DNA from: Fermentimonas sp. | GTDB lineage: Bacteria; Bacteroidota; Bacteroidia; Bacteroidales; Dysgonomonadaceae | Direction: 5' to 3' | Length of the DNA stretch: 64,000 nucleotides | Assembly: GCA_028709385.1 (NCBI GenBank) | Contig: JAQVXD010000001.1 | Coordinates: forward strand, 124,001-188,000 | Made by a program: the position numbers and the translations under genes | Shown here: in pieces, positions 1-9,075 of the stretch | Numbering within the stretch: the first letter of the stretch is position 1 | Layout: each line of letters opens with the position of its first letter | Notes under the pieces: generated by a model | What the model saw: the letters and a program-made list of their open reading frames with translations, nothing else | Told to the model about the DNA's origin: nothing | The model's database searches: none

Positions 1-812
1 GTTTCAGGATCAATCTGTTCTCCTGCAACTGACCACTCTTTAGCATCAACATCATATCTTAATATCTCAGTTGCCATAGCCGGCTTTTGATTATCATCAC
101 CCCCAAAAAATCCTCCTAAAAGATAAACGTATGTTTTGTCTTCTGTTTCTATTGATGCTAACACAGGCTGTACACGCGGAATTCCGGGATATTGTGGCAA
201 TTCGACCCATTCGCTCCCTGCTTTTGTATCTATACAATAAATAGAATTGGAAGGTTTGCCGTTTAGATTGCCTCCTGCAACAAAAACTATATCACCGCTT
301 GAACAGCCTGAGAAATTGTCCATAGGAAATGGTAAATCAACAAACGGTTTGAGTGAAATTTCATTGTTGGATGTGAGTGAAACGCGGTAACATGATTTTA
401 ATGATTCTTTTTCATTATTGCCTCCTATCCAAAGTGCTCCGTCAGAAACAGGTACAGAGACCCCATAAGCAGAGGGGGTGGGGAGTCGGCCAATAACTGT
501 CCACTCTTCAGTTGCATCATTATATAACATTATCTCATCATAAAATGCTTTTGAACCTCCTTCGAATCCAAGTTTCCCGGGGAAGTTAGCTCCTCCTGCA
601 ACGATAAGTTTTTCGTCAATCAGTGCGGCATAAGCAGCAGAAACCCCTTTGTTGAGATCTCCTGTCAAGCCCTCTGTTGATAATTTATTCCAGTTTATTT
701 TCATTGTATAATTTTTTGATGTTTCATCTGTGGTATGTTTACAAGAAAACATTGTAATTACCGTAAATGTAATTATAAGTAGTCGTGATATGAAAGAAAT
801 AACTGAATTCAT
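1..812 (-). CDS. NanM-like cyclically permuted mutarotase (kelch lipoprotein), 3' end cut off
   Basis: Open on the - strand from ATG at 812 to the window edge, so the C-terminus is missing; about 270 residues are visible and the ORF track omits it for lack of a stop. The N-terminus is a lipoprotein signal (hydrophobic run, then TMFSC). It is followed by repeated kelch-type blades such as LIVAGGANFPGK and VFVAGGNLNGK. The AGGANFPG and EGGSKAFYDE patterns match the Bacteroidota permuted-mutarotase family, related to N-acetylneuraminate epimerase NanM, which speeds anomer conversion of released sialic acid in the periplasm. It is the last visible gene of the glycan block, 10 nt after the GH20 gene. 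Family and location are fairly secure; substrate is inferred from the neighbours. Confidence 0.8.
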   Translation of the reverse strand, partial: MNSVISFISRLLIITFTVITMFSCKHTTDETSKNYTMKINWNKLSTEGLTGDLNKGVSAAYAALIDEKLIVAGGANFPGKLGFEGGSKAFYDEIMLYNDATEEWTVIGRLPTPSAYGVSVPVSDGALWIGGNNEKESLKSCYRVSLTSNNEISLKPFVDLPFPMDNFSGCSSGDIVFVAGGNLNGKPSNSIYCIDTKAGSEWVELPQYPGIPRVQPVLASIETEDKTYVYLLGGFFGGDDNQKPAMATEILRYDVDAKEWSVAGEQIDPE

Positions 813-822
813 TTTCAAATTA

Positions 823-2793
823 TTATTCTTTTATTTTTGATGGATTGTATATTAATCCCGGGACAGCCTCCTCTCCGTCGGGTGTAACAAAAACAAATGT
901 AAACATCCATTTCTGCAGTCGCACTTCGGGTGTACTGAATTTGCCAACCGGCAGTTTTAATAATACTTTATTCCATCCTTTATTAAGCTCTACTGATATC
1001 GGTTCACGTGCAACATAATTTTCATTCTTAAGAGTAATCTCGTTTGTCTTTTTAGTGTGAATGTTCTCCCATTCAGGAGCCGGCAGTTCTTCATCATTTA
1101 TCCATATACGGCTGCCACGATAGTCCCACTTGCCCTGTGGCGCAGCTAAATCTGCTTCAGATCTGCTATAATCCTGAGTAGACGCCCATAAACCTGCTTT
1201 TTGTGATTTGGGTGACCATACCCACGTATAAGCATAAGCAGTATGATTTTCCTGAGGGCTATCATAAAAAGCAGGGACTATATCACCCCATACATGTCTT
1301 AAATATATACCTGCACCGATTGCAGGTCTGAAATTATAGACCTTATCATCAAATGTATAACTTTCACTTATATTTTCCTCCGGAGGAAACGACATATCGA
1401 GATCTCCTTCGTTTGGAAACGGGTCTGTAATATGCCATTTTATGTTGGTCTGTTTTACATATGGAAATGGCTCGTTCGTAAAATTATACTTTTTATGCCA
1501 AATCATTCGCTCTTCAAAATCAGCAAATTCCTTGAAAACAGGATCATCTACTTCTGTCGGCAGAATTACACCATTTTTGTCAAAATATTCAGAGCCGCCG
1601 CCTCTCCATGTACGTTCTGCAAATGCCATCATGTTTGGATAGAAGTAGTTCTGAAGCATGATGTCCTGTTCCGTTGGCAAATAACGGTCATTCCAAATTG
1701 CGAGGATTGATCCTGCAATATCATCGCTCCCTTGTATTTCATTATATATTCTGCTGTTATAGAGTGCAACGATATCTCCAAAAGCGTCGTAGTGGTTGAT
1801 ATAATGAAAGCGTGAATCTATTGCAGGAATTCCCGGTTGTGCTTTGCCTCTGTAACTCCATAGATGAGTAGCATCAATCTCCCCCGGCTCATAATGCCAG
1901 CCTGGATTCCATGAAATTACCTTCTTCCCGAAACCTCTGATATGTTCTACCATTTCAGGAACAAAATAAGGATTGGTGAACTGTACTTCGTCAGTGCCTA
2001 TATGTATATATTCAACTTCAGGAAATACTTCAGTGCAAATTTCCTGCATAAGCTCCTTAAGGATTTTCATTCCTTCGGGTGATTGCATATCCACGCCCAT
2101 TGCTCGTACAAATGCATCGCTGTGACCCGGCATATCAATCTCAGGAATAAGCATCATATTGTGCTTACGAGCCCATTCTGCAATTTCATGAGCATCTTCA
2201 ATAGTATAATATTTATCGTGCAGACGGGTAAAGCTGCTACTGTCGTTAAGTTGAGGGGATACCCTGCTTTCCAGTCGCCATCCCTGGTTTTCAGTCAGAT
2301 GCCAGTGAAATACATTTATCTTGTACTGAGACAAGAGAGATATCTGTTTTTTAAGCTCTTCTACTGAGATAAAACTTCTGCCCACATCATGCATAAAACC
2401 GCGTACACGAAATGCAGGCCAGTCGGTAATCTCTACCGCCGGTATTGATTGATCAGAGTTTTTTGCCTGTAATACCAGTTGGTTTAAAGTTTGTTTTGCC
2501 CAATAGATGCCTTTATCTCCTGTGGCTTCAATCACAACAGAATCAGGGGTGACAATCAGCCTGTAAGCCTCTTCCTGATTAATTGCAGCTTCAGGAACAG
2601 AATTTACATTCTTTATCGAAATGATATTAGAATCAATCTTACCGTTTTTAAGCTGATGCTTTTGTGACCAGTTGACCACTACGTTTTGAGGCAAAGGAAG
2701 TAATTTCAGAGTCTCATCACTTTCTCTTTTTGCACAAGACAGTAGTACTGATGCTGATAATATTACTAATAATAAATTGCCTGTAAATTTCAT
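823..2793 (-). CDS. Beta-N-acetylhexosaminidase, GH20 lipoprotein
   Basis: A 656-residue glycoside hydrolase family 20 enzyme that removes terminal beta-linked GlcNAc or GalNAc from glycans. The signal peptide ends in LLSC (Cys20), so it is a lipoprotein of the periplasm or outer membrane. A GH20b-like domain (about 30-125) precedes the TIM barrel, with HWHLTEN at 163-169, IPEIDMPGH near 216-224 and the catalytic Asp-Glu pair in HIGTDEV (D268, E269). The usual family motif is HIGGDE, so Gly is Thr here. The C-terminal 250 residues look like a beta-rich accessory domain. It sits 14 nt after the sialidase-like gene, which suggests sequential trimming of sialylated HexNAc-rich glycans. Family assignment is strong; the linkage specificity cannot be read from sequence. 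Confidence 0.92.
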   Translation of the reverse strand: MKFTGNLLLVILSASVLLSCAKRESDETLKLLPLPQNVVVNWSQKHQLKNGKIDSNIISIKNVNSVPEAAINQEEAYRLIVTPDSVVIEATGDKGIYWAKQTLNQLVLQAKNSDQSIPAVEITDWPAFRVRGFMHDVGRSFISVEELKKQISLLSQYKINVFHWHLTENQGWRLESRVSPQLNDSSSFTRLHDKYYTIEDAHEIAEWARKHNMMLIPEIDMPGHSDAFVRAMGVDMQSPEGMKILKELMQEICTEVFPEVEYIHIGTDEVQFTNPYFVPEMVEHIRGFGKKVISWNPGWHYEPGEIDATHLWSYRGKAQPGIPAIDSRFHYINHYDAFGDIVALYNSRIYNEIQGSDDIAGSILAIWNDRYLPTEQDIMLQNYFYPNMMAFAERTWRGGGSEYFDKNGVILPTEVDDPVFKEFADFEERMIWHKKYNFTNEPFPYVKQTNIKWHITDPFPNEGDLDMSFPPEENISESYTFDDKVYNFRPAIGAGIYLRHVWGDIVPAFYDSPQENHTAYAYTWVWSPKSQKAGLWASTQDYSRSEADLAAPQGKWDYRGSRIWINDEELPAPEWENIHTKKTNEITLKNENYVAREPISVELNKGWNKVLLKLPVGKFSTPEVRLQKWMFTFVFVTPDGEEAVPGLIYNPSKIKE

Positions 2794-2807
2794 AATTATT
2801 TTATTTT

Positions 2808-4484
2808 TTAAAGCTCTTCAGCTTTTACCCATTCAATTAAATAACCTTTGTCGTTCTTTTCCTTGCCGCTCAGGAGATGGAGGTATGAAATTCCATGTTG
2901 CGATTTATTTGAAAGCGGTAATGTCACTCTTTTACGTTTATCTACATAAACAACGGCAGCAGGTTTTTTCATATTCAGGTCCCACTCAATCTCTATTAGG
3001 TGAGGTTTAGAGTCTCTTATTTTTAAATTCTTACTATCTAAAGTTAGACTGAAAGGAGCAAAATGAACAGCAGTTGTATCAGTCGGATTAAACCACCTGT
3101 CGTTGAGTAAAAGCTCACCCTGACTGTTTAAGTCGTTAAATATGATAGATAAAGATAGTTTTCCCTTATGAAAAGCAGGGAAATTCCACACTGCACCTCT
3201 CACAGAAGTAAGCAGTGAATCGTCTTCGATATATTTTACAAGCAACTTCCCCTCTTCTAAACTGCAACCTGCTGTGCGATTGTATCCGCAATGCCCCACA
3301 ATACCTTTGTAGTAGCTAAATACACTCCATTGATCCAGTCCATCAGAAAAATCGCAATAGCGCTCTTTTTCATACAGCCAGTCTGCGTTGAAGCGCAGCA
3401 TTACCCTATGAAGGGGATGTTGACCCAGTGAAACTAAAACTTCTCCTGAGTCAAGTTCTATAAACTGACTTTGGTGTACACTCTTATCTATACCCGGTAT
3501 AGTTCCGAAATCCTCTGCATCACGTCTCGGGTCAAGGTACAATTCACGGAACCCTTGCCAACTGTTACCTTCATCTGAAGAAATGGCAGCATGTATAGCA
3601 TTTCTGTTAGTGAAAACATCATCCCATACTCCCGTTGTGTTATTTACTTCGGGCAGAGGAGTTGTATTCGACCAAAGAATAAGTATTCTACCATCTTTTA
3701 ACCTGCCAATAGTGGGCATTGTAATTGTACCGTAGAAAGGAGATGGAGTAGCATCACTCCATGTTTCACCACCATCATTTGAAAATGACTGGTAGTGATG
3801 ATCCTGGGAAGTACGAATCAGCATCCATAGCTTTCCGTCTTTCAGCTCTATAACAGTTGGTTCTGCAGCACCGTGATTCCATCGGATTCCGTTGTGAAAT
3901 CCCCCTCCCTCATGATCCGGTGTTTTGACAAGAGATGATCTTTTCCACGTTCGCCCATCGTCATCAGAAATAAATATGAAACAAGCTCTGGGCAGCCCCC
4001 TTTGTAGGCCATAATGACCGGCAACAACTACACGCTTGCCGTCTCTTATAAAAACCGGTGGCTTTAACATAATGCCCATGGAGTCGGACACTTTAATAAG
4101 CTCTCTGCCTCCATTTAGTCCCCCGTTAGTACGAATAGCATAAGTGCCCATACCCGGCGCAGAGATAAGTCTTAAATATTCGCTGCTTAAAGGGCTGCTA
4201 GTATCTGCAAACGGAATGTTGTCGGGGATGTTTACTTTTGTCCAAGTAAGCCCCTTATCTTTGCTTGAAAGATAAAATGACACTTTGTCAGCCTGTTCAC
4301 CATAATTGTAGTGCCTGATCTCGCCTGTTTCAAGTAGAGACAGGCCAATATATGCATCACTGGGAGGAATACCTGCAACCTTTGGTTCCCAAATCAGTGT
4401 GTCATTCTGTGTCGATTCTGCAAACAGAAATAAAAACAGTCCGCTCAGGAAAAAAACAGATATTACTCCTCTGCTGTAAATCAT
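2808..4484 (-). CDS. Sialidase-like Asp-box (BNR) exo-glycosidase, secreted
   Basis: Beta-propeller protein with several Asp-box repeats (SSKDKGLTW, SDDDGRTW, SNDGGETW, SSDEGNSW) and the EPTVIELKDGKL segment common in Bacteroidota sialidase-family proteins. The track ORF starts at 4535 and overlaps the upstream gene by 41 nt. I prefer the internal ATG at 4484: it lies 10 nt past the upstream stop and puts a signal peptide (MIYSRGVISVFFLSGLF) right at the N-terminus, giving 558 residues. A C-terminal beta-rich region follows the propeller. I did not find the F/YRIP motif typical of GH33 before the first Asp box, so true sialidase activity is probable from context (sialate esterase, GH20 and epimerase genes next door) but not shown. 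It could be another exo-acting propeller hydrolase. Confidence 0.78.
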   Translation of the reverse strand: MIYSRGVISVFFLSGLFLFLFAESTQNDTLIWEPKVAGIPPSDAYIGLSLLETGEIRHYNYGEQADKVSFYLSSKDKGLTWTKVNIPDNIPFADTSSPLSSEYLRLISAPGMGTYAIRTNGGLNGGRELIKVSDSMGIMLKPPVFIRDGKRVVVAGHYGLQRGLPRACFIFISDDDGRTWKRSSLVKTPDHEGGGFHNGIRWNHGAAEPTVIELKDGKLWMLIRTSQDHHYQSFSNDGGETWSDATPSPFYGTITMPTIGRLKDGRILILWSNTTPLPEVNNTTGVWDDVFTNRNAIHAAISSDEGNSWQGFRELYLDPRRDAEDFGTIPGIDKSVHQSQFIELDSGEVLVSLGQHPLHRVMLRFNADWLYEKERYCDFSDGLDQWSVFSYYKGIVGHCGYNRTAGCSLEEGKLLVKYIEDDSLLTSVRGAVWNFPAFHKGKLSLSIIFNDLNSQGELLLNDRWFNPTDTTAVHFAPFSLTLDSKNLKIRDSKPHLIEIEWDLNMKKPAAVVYVDKRKRVTLPLSNKSQHGISYLHLLSGKEKNDKGYLIEWVKAEEL

Positions 4485-4494
4485 AATGATTGTA

Positions 4495-6579
4495 TTAATA
4501 TTCTGTTGAAAATGTTGATGCCGGCAGGCCTTCAATATTTACAAGATTGCCGTCTGAATAAGAACTCCACCCATATCTTACATATCTGGGAGTATTCACT
4601 TTTTCTGATCTTACTTTAATAACATTTCCTTCAATTTCTGCAGTGGCAGGATAAAACAGTCCCGGAAATTCAGCCACCTCAAAGGATCTGAGTGGTTCAC
4701 CATCAGATGTTTTTAGACCTTCAGCATACTCAAATGAGAGCCAAACCGTTTCATTTTCAACATAAAAATCATGAAACATGGGTCCTGAGGGTGTAATTTC
4801 GTTTAGTCCGTATGTCTTATTAAGTGCCCAGCGAGCAAGTCTTTCTCCCACCTGTTTCTTTTCACGAGGGTGAACATCTGTGCTGTCACCAAGATCAGAT
4901 GAGACTGCCATACCGCAATTTGGGATTTCGTACATGAGTCTGCGCTGACTATCTCTGAAATGTCCCCAAGTTTCTCTGCCTACAGCCATGCTGGAGAGTT
5001 GCACATAGTAAAAGGGCAGATCTTCATTCCAGGAAGATCTCCAGCTCTCAACAAGAGTAGGGAAGATTGTTTCATGCAGTTCAACATTCTGTTCATTTGA
5101 TTCTCCCTGATACCATATTACACCTGTGATATTTAATTTTGTAATATCCTGAATTCCCGCTTCGTAAAGATAAGAGGGATGATAAGGGTGACGTTGCAAA
5201 GGGTTTTCAGACAACTCACTGTTTTGTCCAGCCCTTTCTCTGCACCAGGGATTTATATAATCATTATTTTTCCAGTTACGAAACATACCAACAAGTCGCG
5301 GATGGTGCTCCAGTGTATAACGATCAATCCATGCTTCAGCAGGAGAACCGCCCACAGCGTTAAGTATAAGTCCTACAGGCACACCTGTTTCCTCTTGCAC
5401 AGATTTGCCGAAATGATAAGCAACAGCCGAGAAGTCTTTCGCAGTTTCAGGTGTTGTTCTTTGCCATTCTGTTTCAGTAAAATATTTCAGTTCATTTATT
5501 TTGTCCAGCGTCTCAGTGTCCCATGCAACGTTATTAGTGTAAGCAACCGGTTTCATATTAAAAAGTCTTATTTCAGGCAGATTCGCATTCTTGATATCTT
5601 CTGAAGCCGTAGCAGCCTGATTAAGCCTGAATTCCATATTTGATTGACCGGAGCAGAGCCAGATATCCCCGATAAGTATATCATTCATGGTAATAATTTT
5701 ATCACCACTTGAGAACGTTACGTTATATGGTCCTCCTGCTTGCATAGAAGGGAACTCAATCTCCCACTCGTCATAACTATTTACTGCAGCTGATATTTTA
5801 CTGTTATTGAAATCTATTTCAACTGTTTCATTTGTGTTTGCACTACCCCAGAATTTAATAGGTTTATTTCGTTGTAAAACCATTCCGCTTGTAAAGATAG
5901 AAGCCGGTTTTAGTCCGCCGAAATCTCCTGTTATGGCACCATATACTGTTTCTGCAATTATTTTTGCACCATCCCCCGTTGGGTGCAGGTTATCAGGGAA
6001 GAGATCAGGTCGTTTATGAAGCGGAGTATGCAAATCAATTAATTCCACATCACCTACTCTCGCAATTACTTCAATTGCATCCTGAACTTGCCAGTACCAG
6101 TCTCTCGTACTCGACTCAAAACGGGAGTGACCTGTAAATATTGGAGTCATCCTGGAGATCATTACTTCAGCATCAGGATTTATATGTTTAAATGTATCAA
6201 TCAGGTTTAGATAATCTCTTACGAATTCGTCACGGTATCTAGCCCATGCCCTTGGATCAGTATCGTTTAATCCCAGATGAATTATAACAATGTCTGCTTT
6301 AAAATCGATAGCATCTTTAAATTCAGGCAAATTCCAGTATGGTCTGTATCCATTTTTAAGTAAAGTAGCTCCACTATGTCCAAAGTTTCTAACCTCATAT
6401 TCATTGCCAAGCATAACTTGCAATTGTGCAGGGTATCTTTCATCAGGATTCTCAATTCCCATGCCATATGTGACAGAGTTACCTACGCAGGCAACTTTGA
6501 CCGGCTGACTAAAAATCGAGGATATTACTAATAGAATAAAGGTAACAGTTAGAACTGTTTTGTTCAGAGTGTTATTCAT
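4495..6579 (-). CDS. Two-domain SGNH hydrolase + sialate O-acetylesterase, secreted
   Basis: 694 residues with a signal peptide (to about residue 25) and two esterase domains. Domain 1 (about 28-215) is an SGNH/GDSL hydrolase: GNSVTYG 33-39 carries the nucleophile Ser, GLND 103-106 the oxyanion Asn, and DNLHP 196-200 the Asp-His pair. Domain 2 (about 222-690) is a sialate O-acetylesterase (SASA/NanS type): CSGQSNM with the Ser near 313, WYQGESN near 489-495, and DVHP 568-571. NanS-type enzymes remove O-acetyl groups from sialic acids, which otherwise block sialidase and lyase. The gene overlaps the next upstream SGNH gene by 8 nt and is followed closely by the sialidase-like gene, so the three are probably co-translated. 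Function of domain 2 is well supported; the acyl substrate of domain 1 is unknown. Confidence 0.9.
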   Translation of the reverse strand: MNNTLNKTVLTVTFILLVISSIFSQPVKVACVGNSVTYGMGIENPDERYPAQLQVMLGNEYEVRNFGHSGATLLKNGYRPYWNLPEFKDAIDFKADIVIIHLGLNDTDPRAWARYRDEFVRDYLNLIDTFKHINPDAEVMISRMTPIFTGHSRFESSTRDWYWQVQDAIEVIARVGDVELIDLHTPLHKRPDLFPDNLHPTGDGAKIIAETVYGAITGDFGGLKPASIFTSGMVLQRNKPIKFWGSANTNETVEIDFNNSKISAAVNSYDEWEIEFPSMQAGGPYNVTFSSGDKIITMNDILIGDIWLCSGQSNMEFRLNQAATASEDIKNANLPEIRLFNMKPVAYTNNVAWDTETLDKINELKYFTETEWQRTTPETAKDFSAVAYHFGKSVQEETGVPVGLILNAVGGSPAEAWIDRYTLEHHPRLVGMFRNWKNNDYINPWCRERAGQNSELSENPLQRHPYHPSYLYEAGIQDITKLNITGVIWYQGESNEQNVELHETIFPTLVESWRSSWNEDLPFYYVQLSSMAVGRETWGHFRDSQRRLMYEIPNCGMAVSSDLGDSTDVHPREKKQVGERLARWALNKTYGLNEITPSGPMFHDFYVENETVWLSFEYAEGLKTSDGEPLRSFEVAEFPGLFYPATAEIEGNVIKVRSEKVNTPRYVRYGWSSYSDGNLVNIEGLPASTFSTEY

Positions 6580-7246
6580 AAATATATGGTTTTATTATTT
6601 CAGTCCATTTTATGTAGCCCTCACCCATAAGGTGCAACCCATCATTTGTATACATGGGATCAAGGTTATTTGTGCCCGGAGTAACAAAATGGCTGTAAAG
6701 ATCGACAAATTCCACACCTTTTTTATTAGCAAGGCATTTCAGTTTATCATTTAACGGTTTAATAATATCTTTGTGCTGAGTGTGTCCTTTAAACATTCCA
6801 AACGACTCATTTACCGGAAGAATACTTTGGATGTAAATAGAAGTATTGGGCGATTCCGTCTGAATTCGTTCAATTATTTGACCAGTCTTATGTACTATAC
6901 TCTCAGGCATAACTCCCCGTCCAAGGTCATTTATCCCTATCAAAAGAAATATTTTTGCAGGCTCACCTGCAACAATCGAATTAAGTCTGTCAAGTACACC
7001 TGTACAAACATCTCCGCTAATCCCCCTGTTTTTAATTCTTTTGTCATTCAGCAGTTCTACCCATTCACCGCCATTGGTTATACTATTTCCAAGGAAGATA
7101 ATGTCTTCATTAGTGGTTGGAAGTTTTTCAAACAACGAGACTCTTTGATAATAGAATGTAGAGTGATTACCACTTTGAGCAAAAAGTGAAGTTGCAAATG
7201 CTAACACTAATAAGAGAATATTAAATTTTTTGTACAAATAGTCCAT
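6572..7246 (-). CDS. SGNH/GDSL-family esterase, secreted
   Basis: 224-residue single-domain SGNH hydrolase with a signal peptide (LLLVLAFATSLFA). Motifs: FLGNSITNGGEW (nucleophile Ser), GISGDV (block II Gly), IGINDLG (block III Asn), and DGLHLMGEGY with the catalytic Asp-His. It resembles the small SGNH proteins often annotated as acylhydrolases or sialate O-acetylesterases in Bacteroidota glycan loci. It heads the esterase part of the operon and overlaps the next gene by 8 nt, so it likely works on the same acetylated glycans. Its precise ester substrate is not deducible. Confidence 0.85.
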   Translation of the reverse strand: MDYLYKKFNILLLVLAFATSLFAQSGNHSTFYYQRVSLFEKLPTTNEDIIFLGNSITNGGEWVELLNDKRIKNRGISGDVCTGVLDRLNSIVAGEPAKIFLLIGINDLGRGVMPESIVHKTGQIIERIQTESPNTSIYIQSILPVNESFGMFKGHTQHKDIIKPLNDKLKCLANKKGVEFVDLYSHFVTPGTNNLDPMYTNDGLHLMGEGYIKWTEIIKPYIYE

Positions 7247-7275
7247 AAGGCAATTTTTAAATAATTTTTAAAATT

Positions 7276-7283
7276 CGAAGATA
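7276..7283 (-). promoter_or_regulatory. Possible -7 box variant (TATCTTCG) before the SGNH esterase operon
   Basis: The 205-nt gap between the epimerase gene and the SGNH gene holds TATCTTCG on the - strand, 29 nt before the ATG. It differs from the Bacteroidota consensus TAnnTTTG by one base and has no clear -33 TTG, so it is only a candidate. Confidence 0.3.
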
Positions 7284-7451
7284 ACAATCCTTTGTGTTTC
7301 TACTTTCTTAATGATATTACTCAGAATGTGTTTTTAAGTGTTTCTTGATTTTTATTCCTTAAATCATTTATCTGATGCCTGCAAACTGAACAAAAGCATT
7401 AATATCTATTAAATAATTTTAATCTTTTGAAAATAGTATGTGATTACCGCA

Positions 7452-8663
7452 TCAGGCACATATATGTTCCTTTCCTAATACTTCTTTGGCTTTACTATTG
7501 ATCCTCTCTAATGTTTGCCAACATTGAAACAGACCTCTCGGTACATGAAAACATCCCTTCCATTTGCCACCTTTGAGGTCAAGTAAAACATTTCCCTCTC
7601 TACTAAGATAGCCCCACCATTCGGGGAATTCAGGATCTTTAAAATGTTTCCAGGTATAGTCATGCAACTTCTCAAACCATCTTAAACAATCCTCAGATCC
7701 TGTTAACTCAAAACCTTTAAGGAGTGATATTAATGCTTCAATATGAACCCACCAGAGCTTTTGATCCCACTCCAGTTGTTGTGGCGGAAAACCTTTACGA
7801 TCCATAAAATAAAAAATGCCGCCATGTTTTTTATCCCAACCATAGTCCATCAATTTTAATGTAGTCTCTACAGCCTTTTCAATTAAATCATTCCTTTTAA
7901 GACGTATTCCAAGATCCATTATAAACCACATAGATTCGAGTCCATGTCCCGGGTTGACTAATCTGCCCTCAAATGTGTCAGATAAAGTTCCATCCTCATT
8001 CAAATTTTCAACAATGATTCCACCTAGTTCTGGACGTAAAAAAACATCCATTACTTCATAGATGCACTCATTCATAATTTTTTCAACTGTATCTTTATCT
8101 AGCAGATGTTCGATCTCAAGTGTAAGATTGCAAAGGATCATAGGTAGTGAAAATGATTTTAAATTTCTCGTACCGGGATATGCTTTATTCCATTTTCCTT
8201 TTGGATTGTCTCGTTTTGAGATAATTTTGTCAAATGTTTTCCTGGCGATCTCAGCATATTCTTTGTTACCTGTGGCCAGGCTTAGTTGACCAAATGCCAT
8301 GGCAGCAAAAGTGTATGAAAAAATATTGTATGGTTCTACAAGTGGCTTACCTTCGCGAGTGAGTGAAAAATACCAATTGTAATCTCCATCATGAGCATTT
8401 TTTTTTAAGAATTCAGCACCCTGAGTGGCACAGTCAAGCCATTCTTTATTTTTCTCTACTTTATTGTAAAGCATAGAGAATAGCCAAACCTCTCTACACT
8501 GCAGCCAAACAAATTTATCGGTGTCAAAAACATCACCTTTTCTGTCAAGACATGTGTAATAACCCCCAAATTCTTCATCCTGAGATTTAGATAACCAGAA
8601 AGGCACAACGTTTTCCAAAAGCTCAGACTTGTACTGTATTCTTAATTTACTGTAATCTAACAT
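7452..8663 (-). CDS. N-acylglucosamine 2-epimerase (ManNAc to GlcNAc)
   Basis: AGE/renin-binding-protein family alpha/alpha-barrel enzyme that interconverts N-acetylmannosamine and N-acetylglucosamine. The track ORF begins at 8708, but the internal ATG at 8663 (MLDYSKLRIQYKSELL) matches the usual AGE N-terminus and gives 403 residues, the normal family length. Family features visible are WLQCREVWLFSMLY, NPGHGLESMWFI and WWVHIEALI, the last two carrying the conserved active-site His residues. No signal peptide, so cytoplasmic. In Bacteroidota sialic-acid pathways, AGE replaces the ManNAc-6-P route: the lyase releases ManNAc and AGE makes GlcNAc. The downstream genes are secreted sialoglycan enzymes, which fits. 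No sialic acid lyase (nanA) is seen in the window. Confidence 0.87.
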   Translation of the reverse strand: MLDYSKLRIQYKSELLENVVPFWLSKSQDEEFGGYYTCLDRKGDVFDTDKFVWLQCREVWLFSMLYNKVEKNKEWLDCATQGAEFLKKNAHDGDYNWYFSLTREGKPLVEPYNIFSYTFAAMAFGQLSLATGNKEYAEIARKTFDKIISKRDNPKGKWNKAYPGTRNLKSFSLPMILCNLTLEIEHLLDKDTVEKIMNECIYEVMDVFLRPELGGIIVENLNEDGTLSDTFEGRLVNPGHGLESMWFIMDLGIRLKRNDLIEKAVETTLKLMDYGWDKKHGGIFYFMDRKGFPPQQLEWDQKLWWVHIEALISLLKGFELTGSEDCLRWFEKLHDYTWKHFKDPEFPEWWGYLSREGNVLLDLKGGKWKGCFHVPRGLFQCWQTLERINSKAKEVLGKEHICA

Positions 8664-9075
8664 ATTTTTAAAATATTTTCTTAATAAGGGTTTAATAAAT
8701 ACATGCATTATATAATAAAATAACTACACAAATGGCAAAATAATAATTAAATGTTTAGCTATGTAGCAAAATAAACACAATAAAATTAAGAATGCAAATA
8801 CATGTTTAAATAGTTTTTGTAGATTAGTGAATATTAACAAGGATGGTTGATATTTTAGGATCGAATACTTTTTTAGTTTTGTCAACTAAAAATCATTCTG
8901 TTGTTTAATTTTCTTATTTAGCTCTTAATTCGCACATCTAAAAGAATCATTTTGCTTGTGATTTTTAGCACAAATACTGAAGTATGCTTAAATCATAGGA
9001 TAATTGAAATACTTTTTATTTGAATTATGTGATAGCTTAATAGCTGAAACATCACTAAAAAAATATTTATTAAAG
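8664..9075. other. AT-rich intergenic region between murU-like gene and epimerase gene
   Basis: About 410 nt with no credible ORF. It should contain the promoter of the sialoglycan block on the - strand, but I found no exact TAnnTTTG box on that strand. A small interrupted palindrome (AGCTTAATAGCT near 9034-9045) is present. A + strand TAGTTTTG near 8874 has no + strand gene after it. Confidence 0.5.

Noticed and set aside
5179-5604. 141-aa ORF on the + strand
   Set aside because: Antisense shadow of the sialate O-acetylesterase domain, which is clearly coding.
8664-9075. Hidden small gene or RNA in the 410-nt gap
   Set aside because: No ORF with a plausible start and no long stem structure; only short AT-rich repeats.
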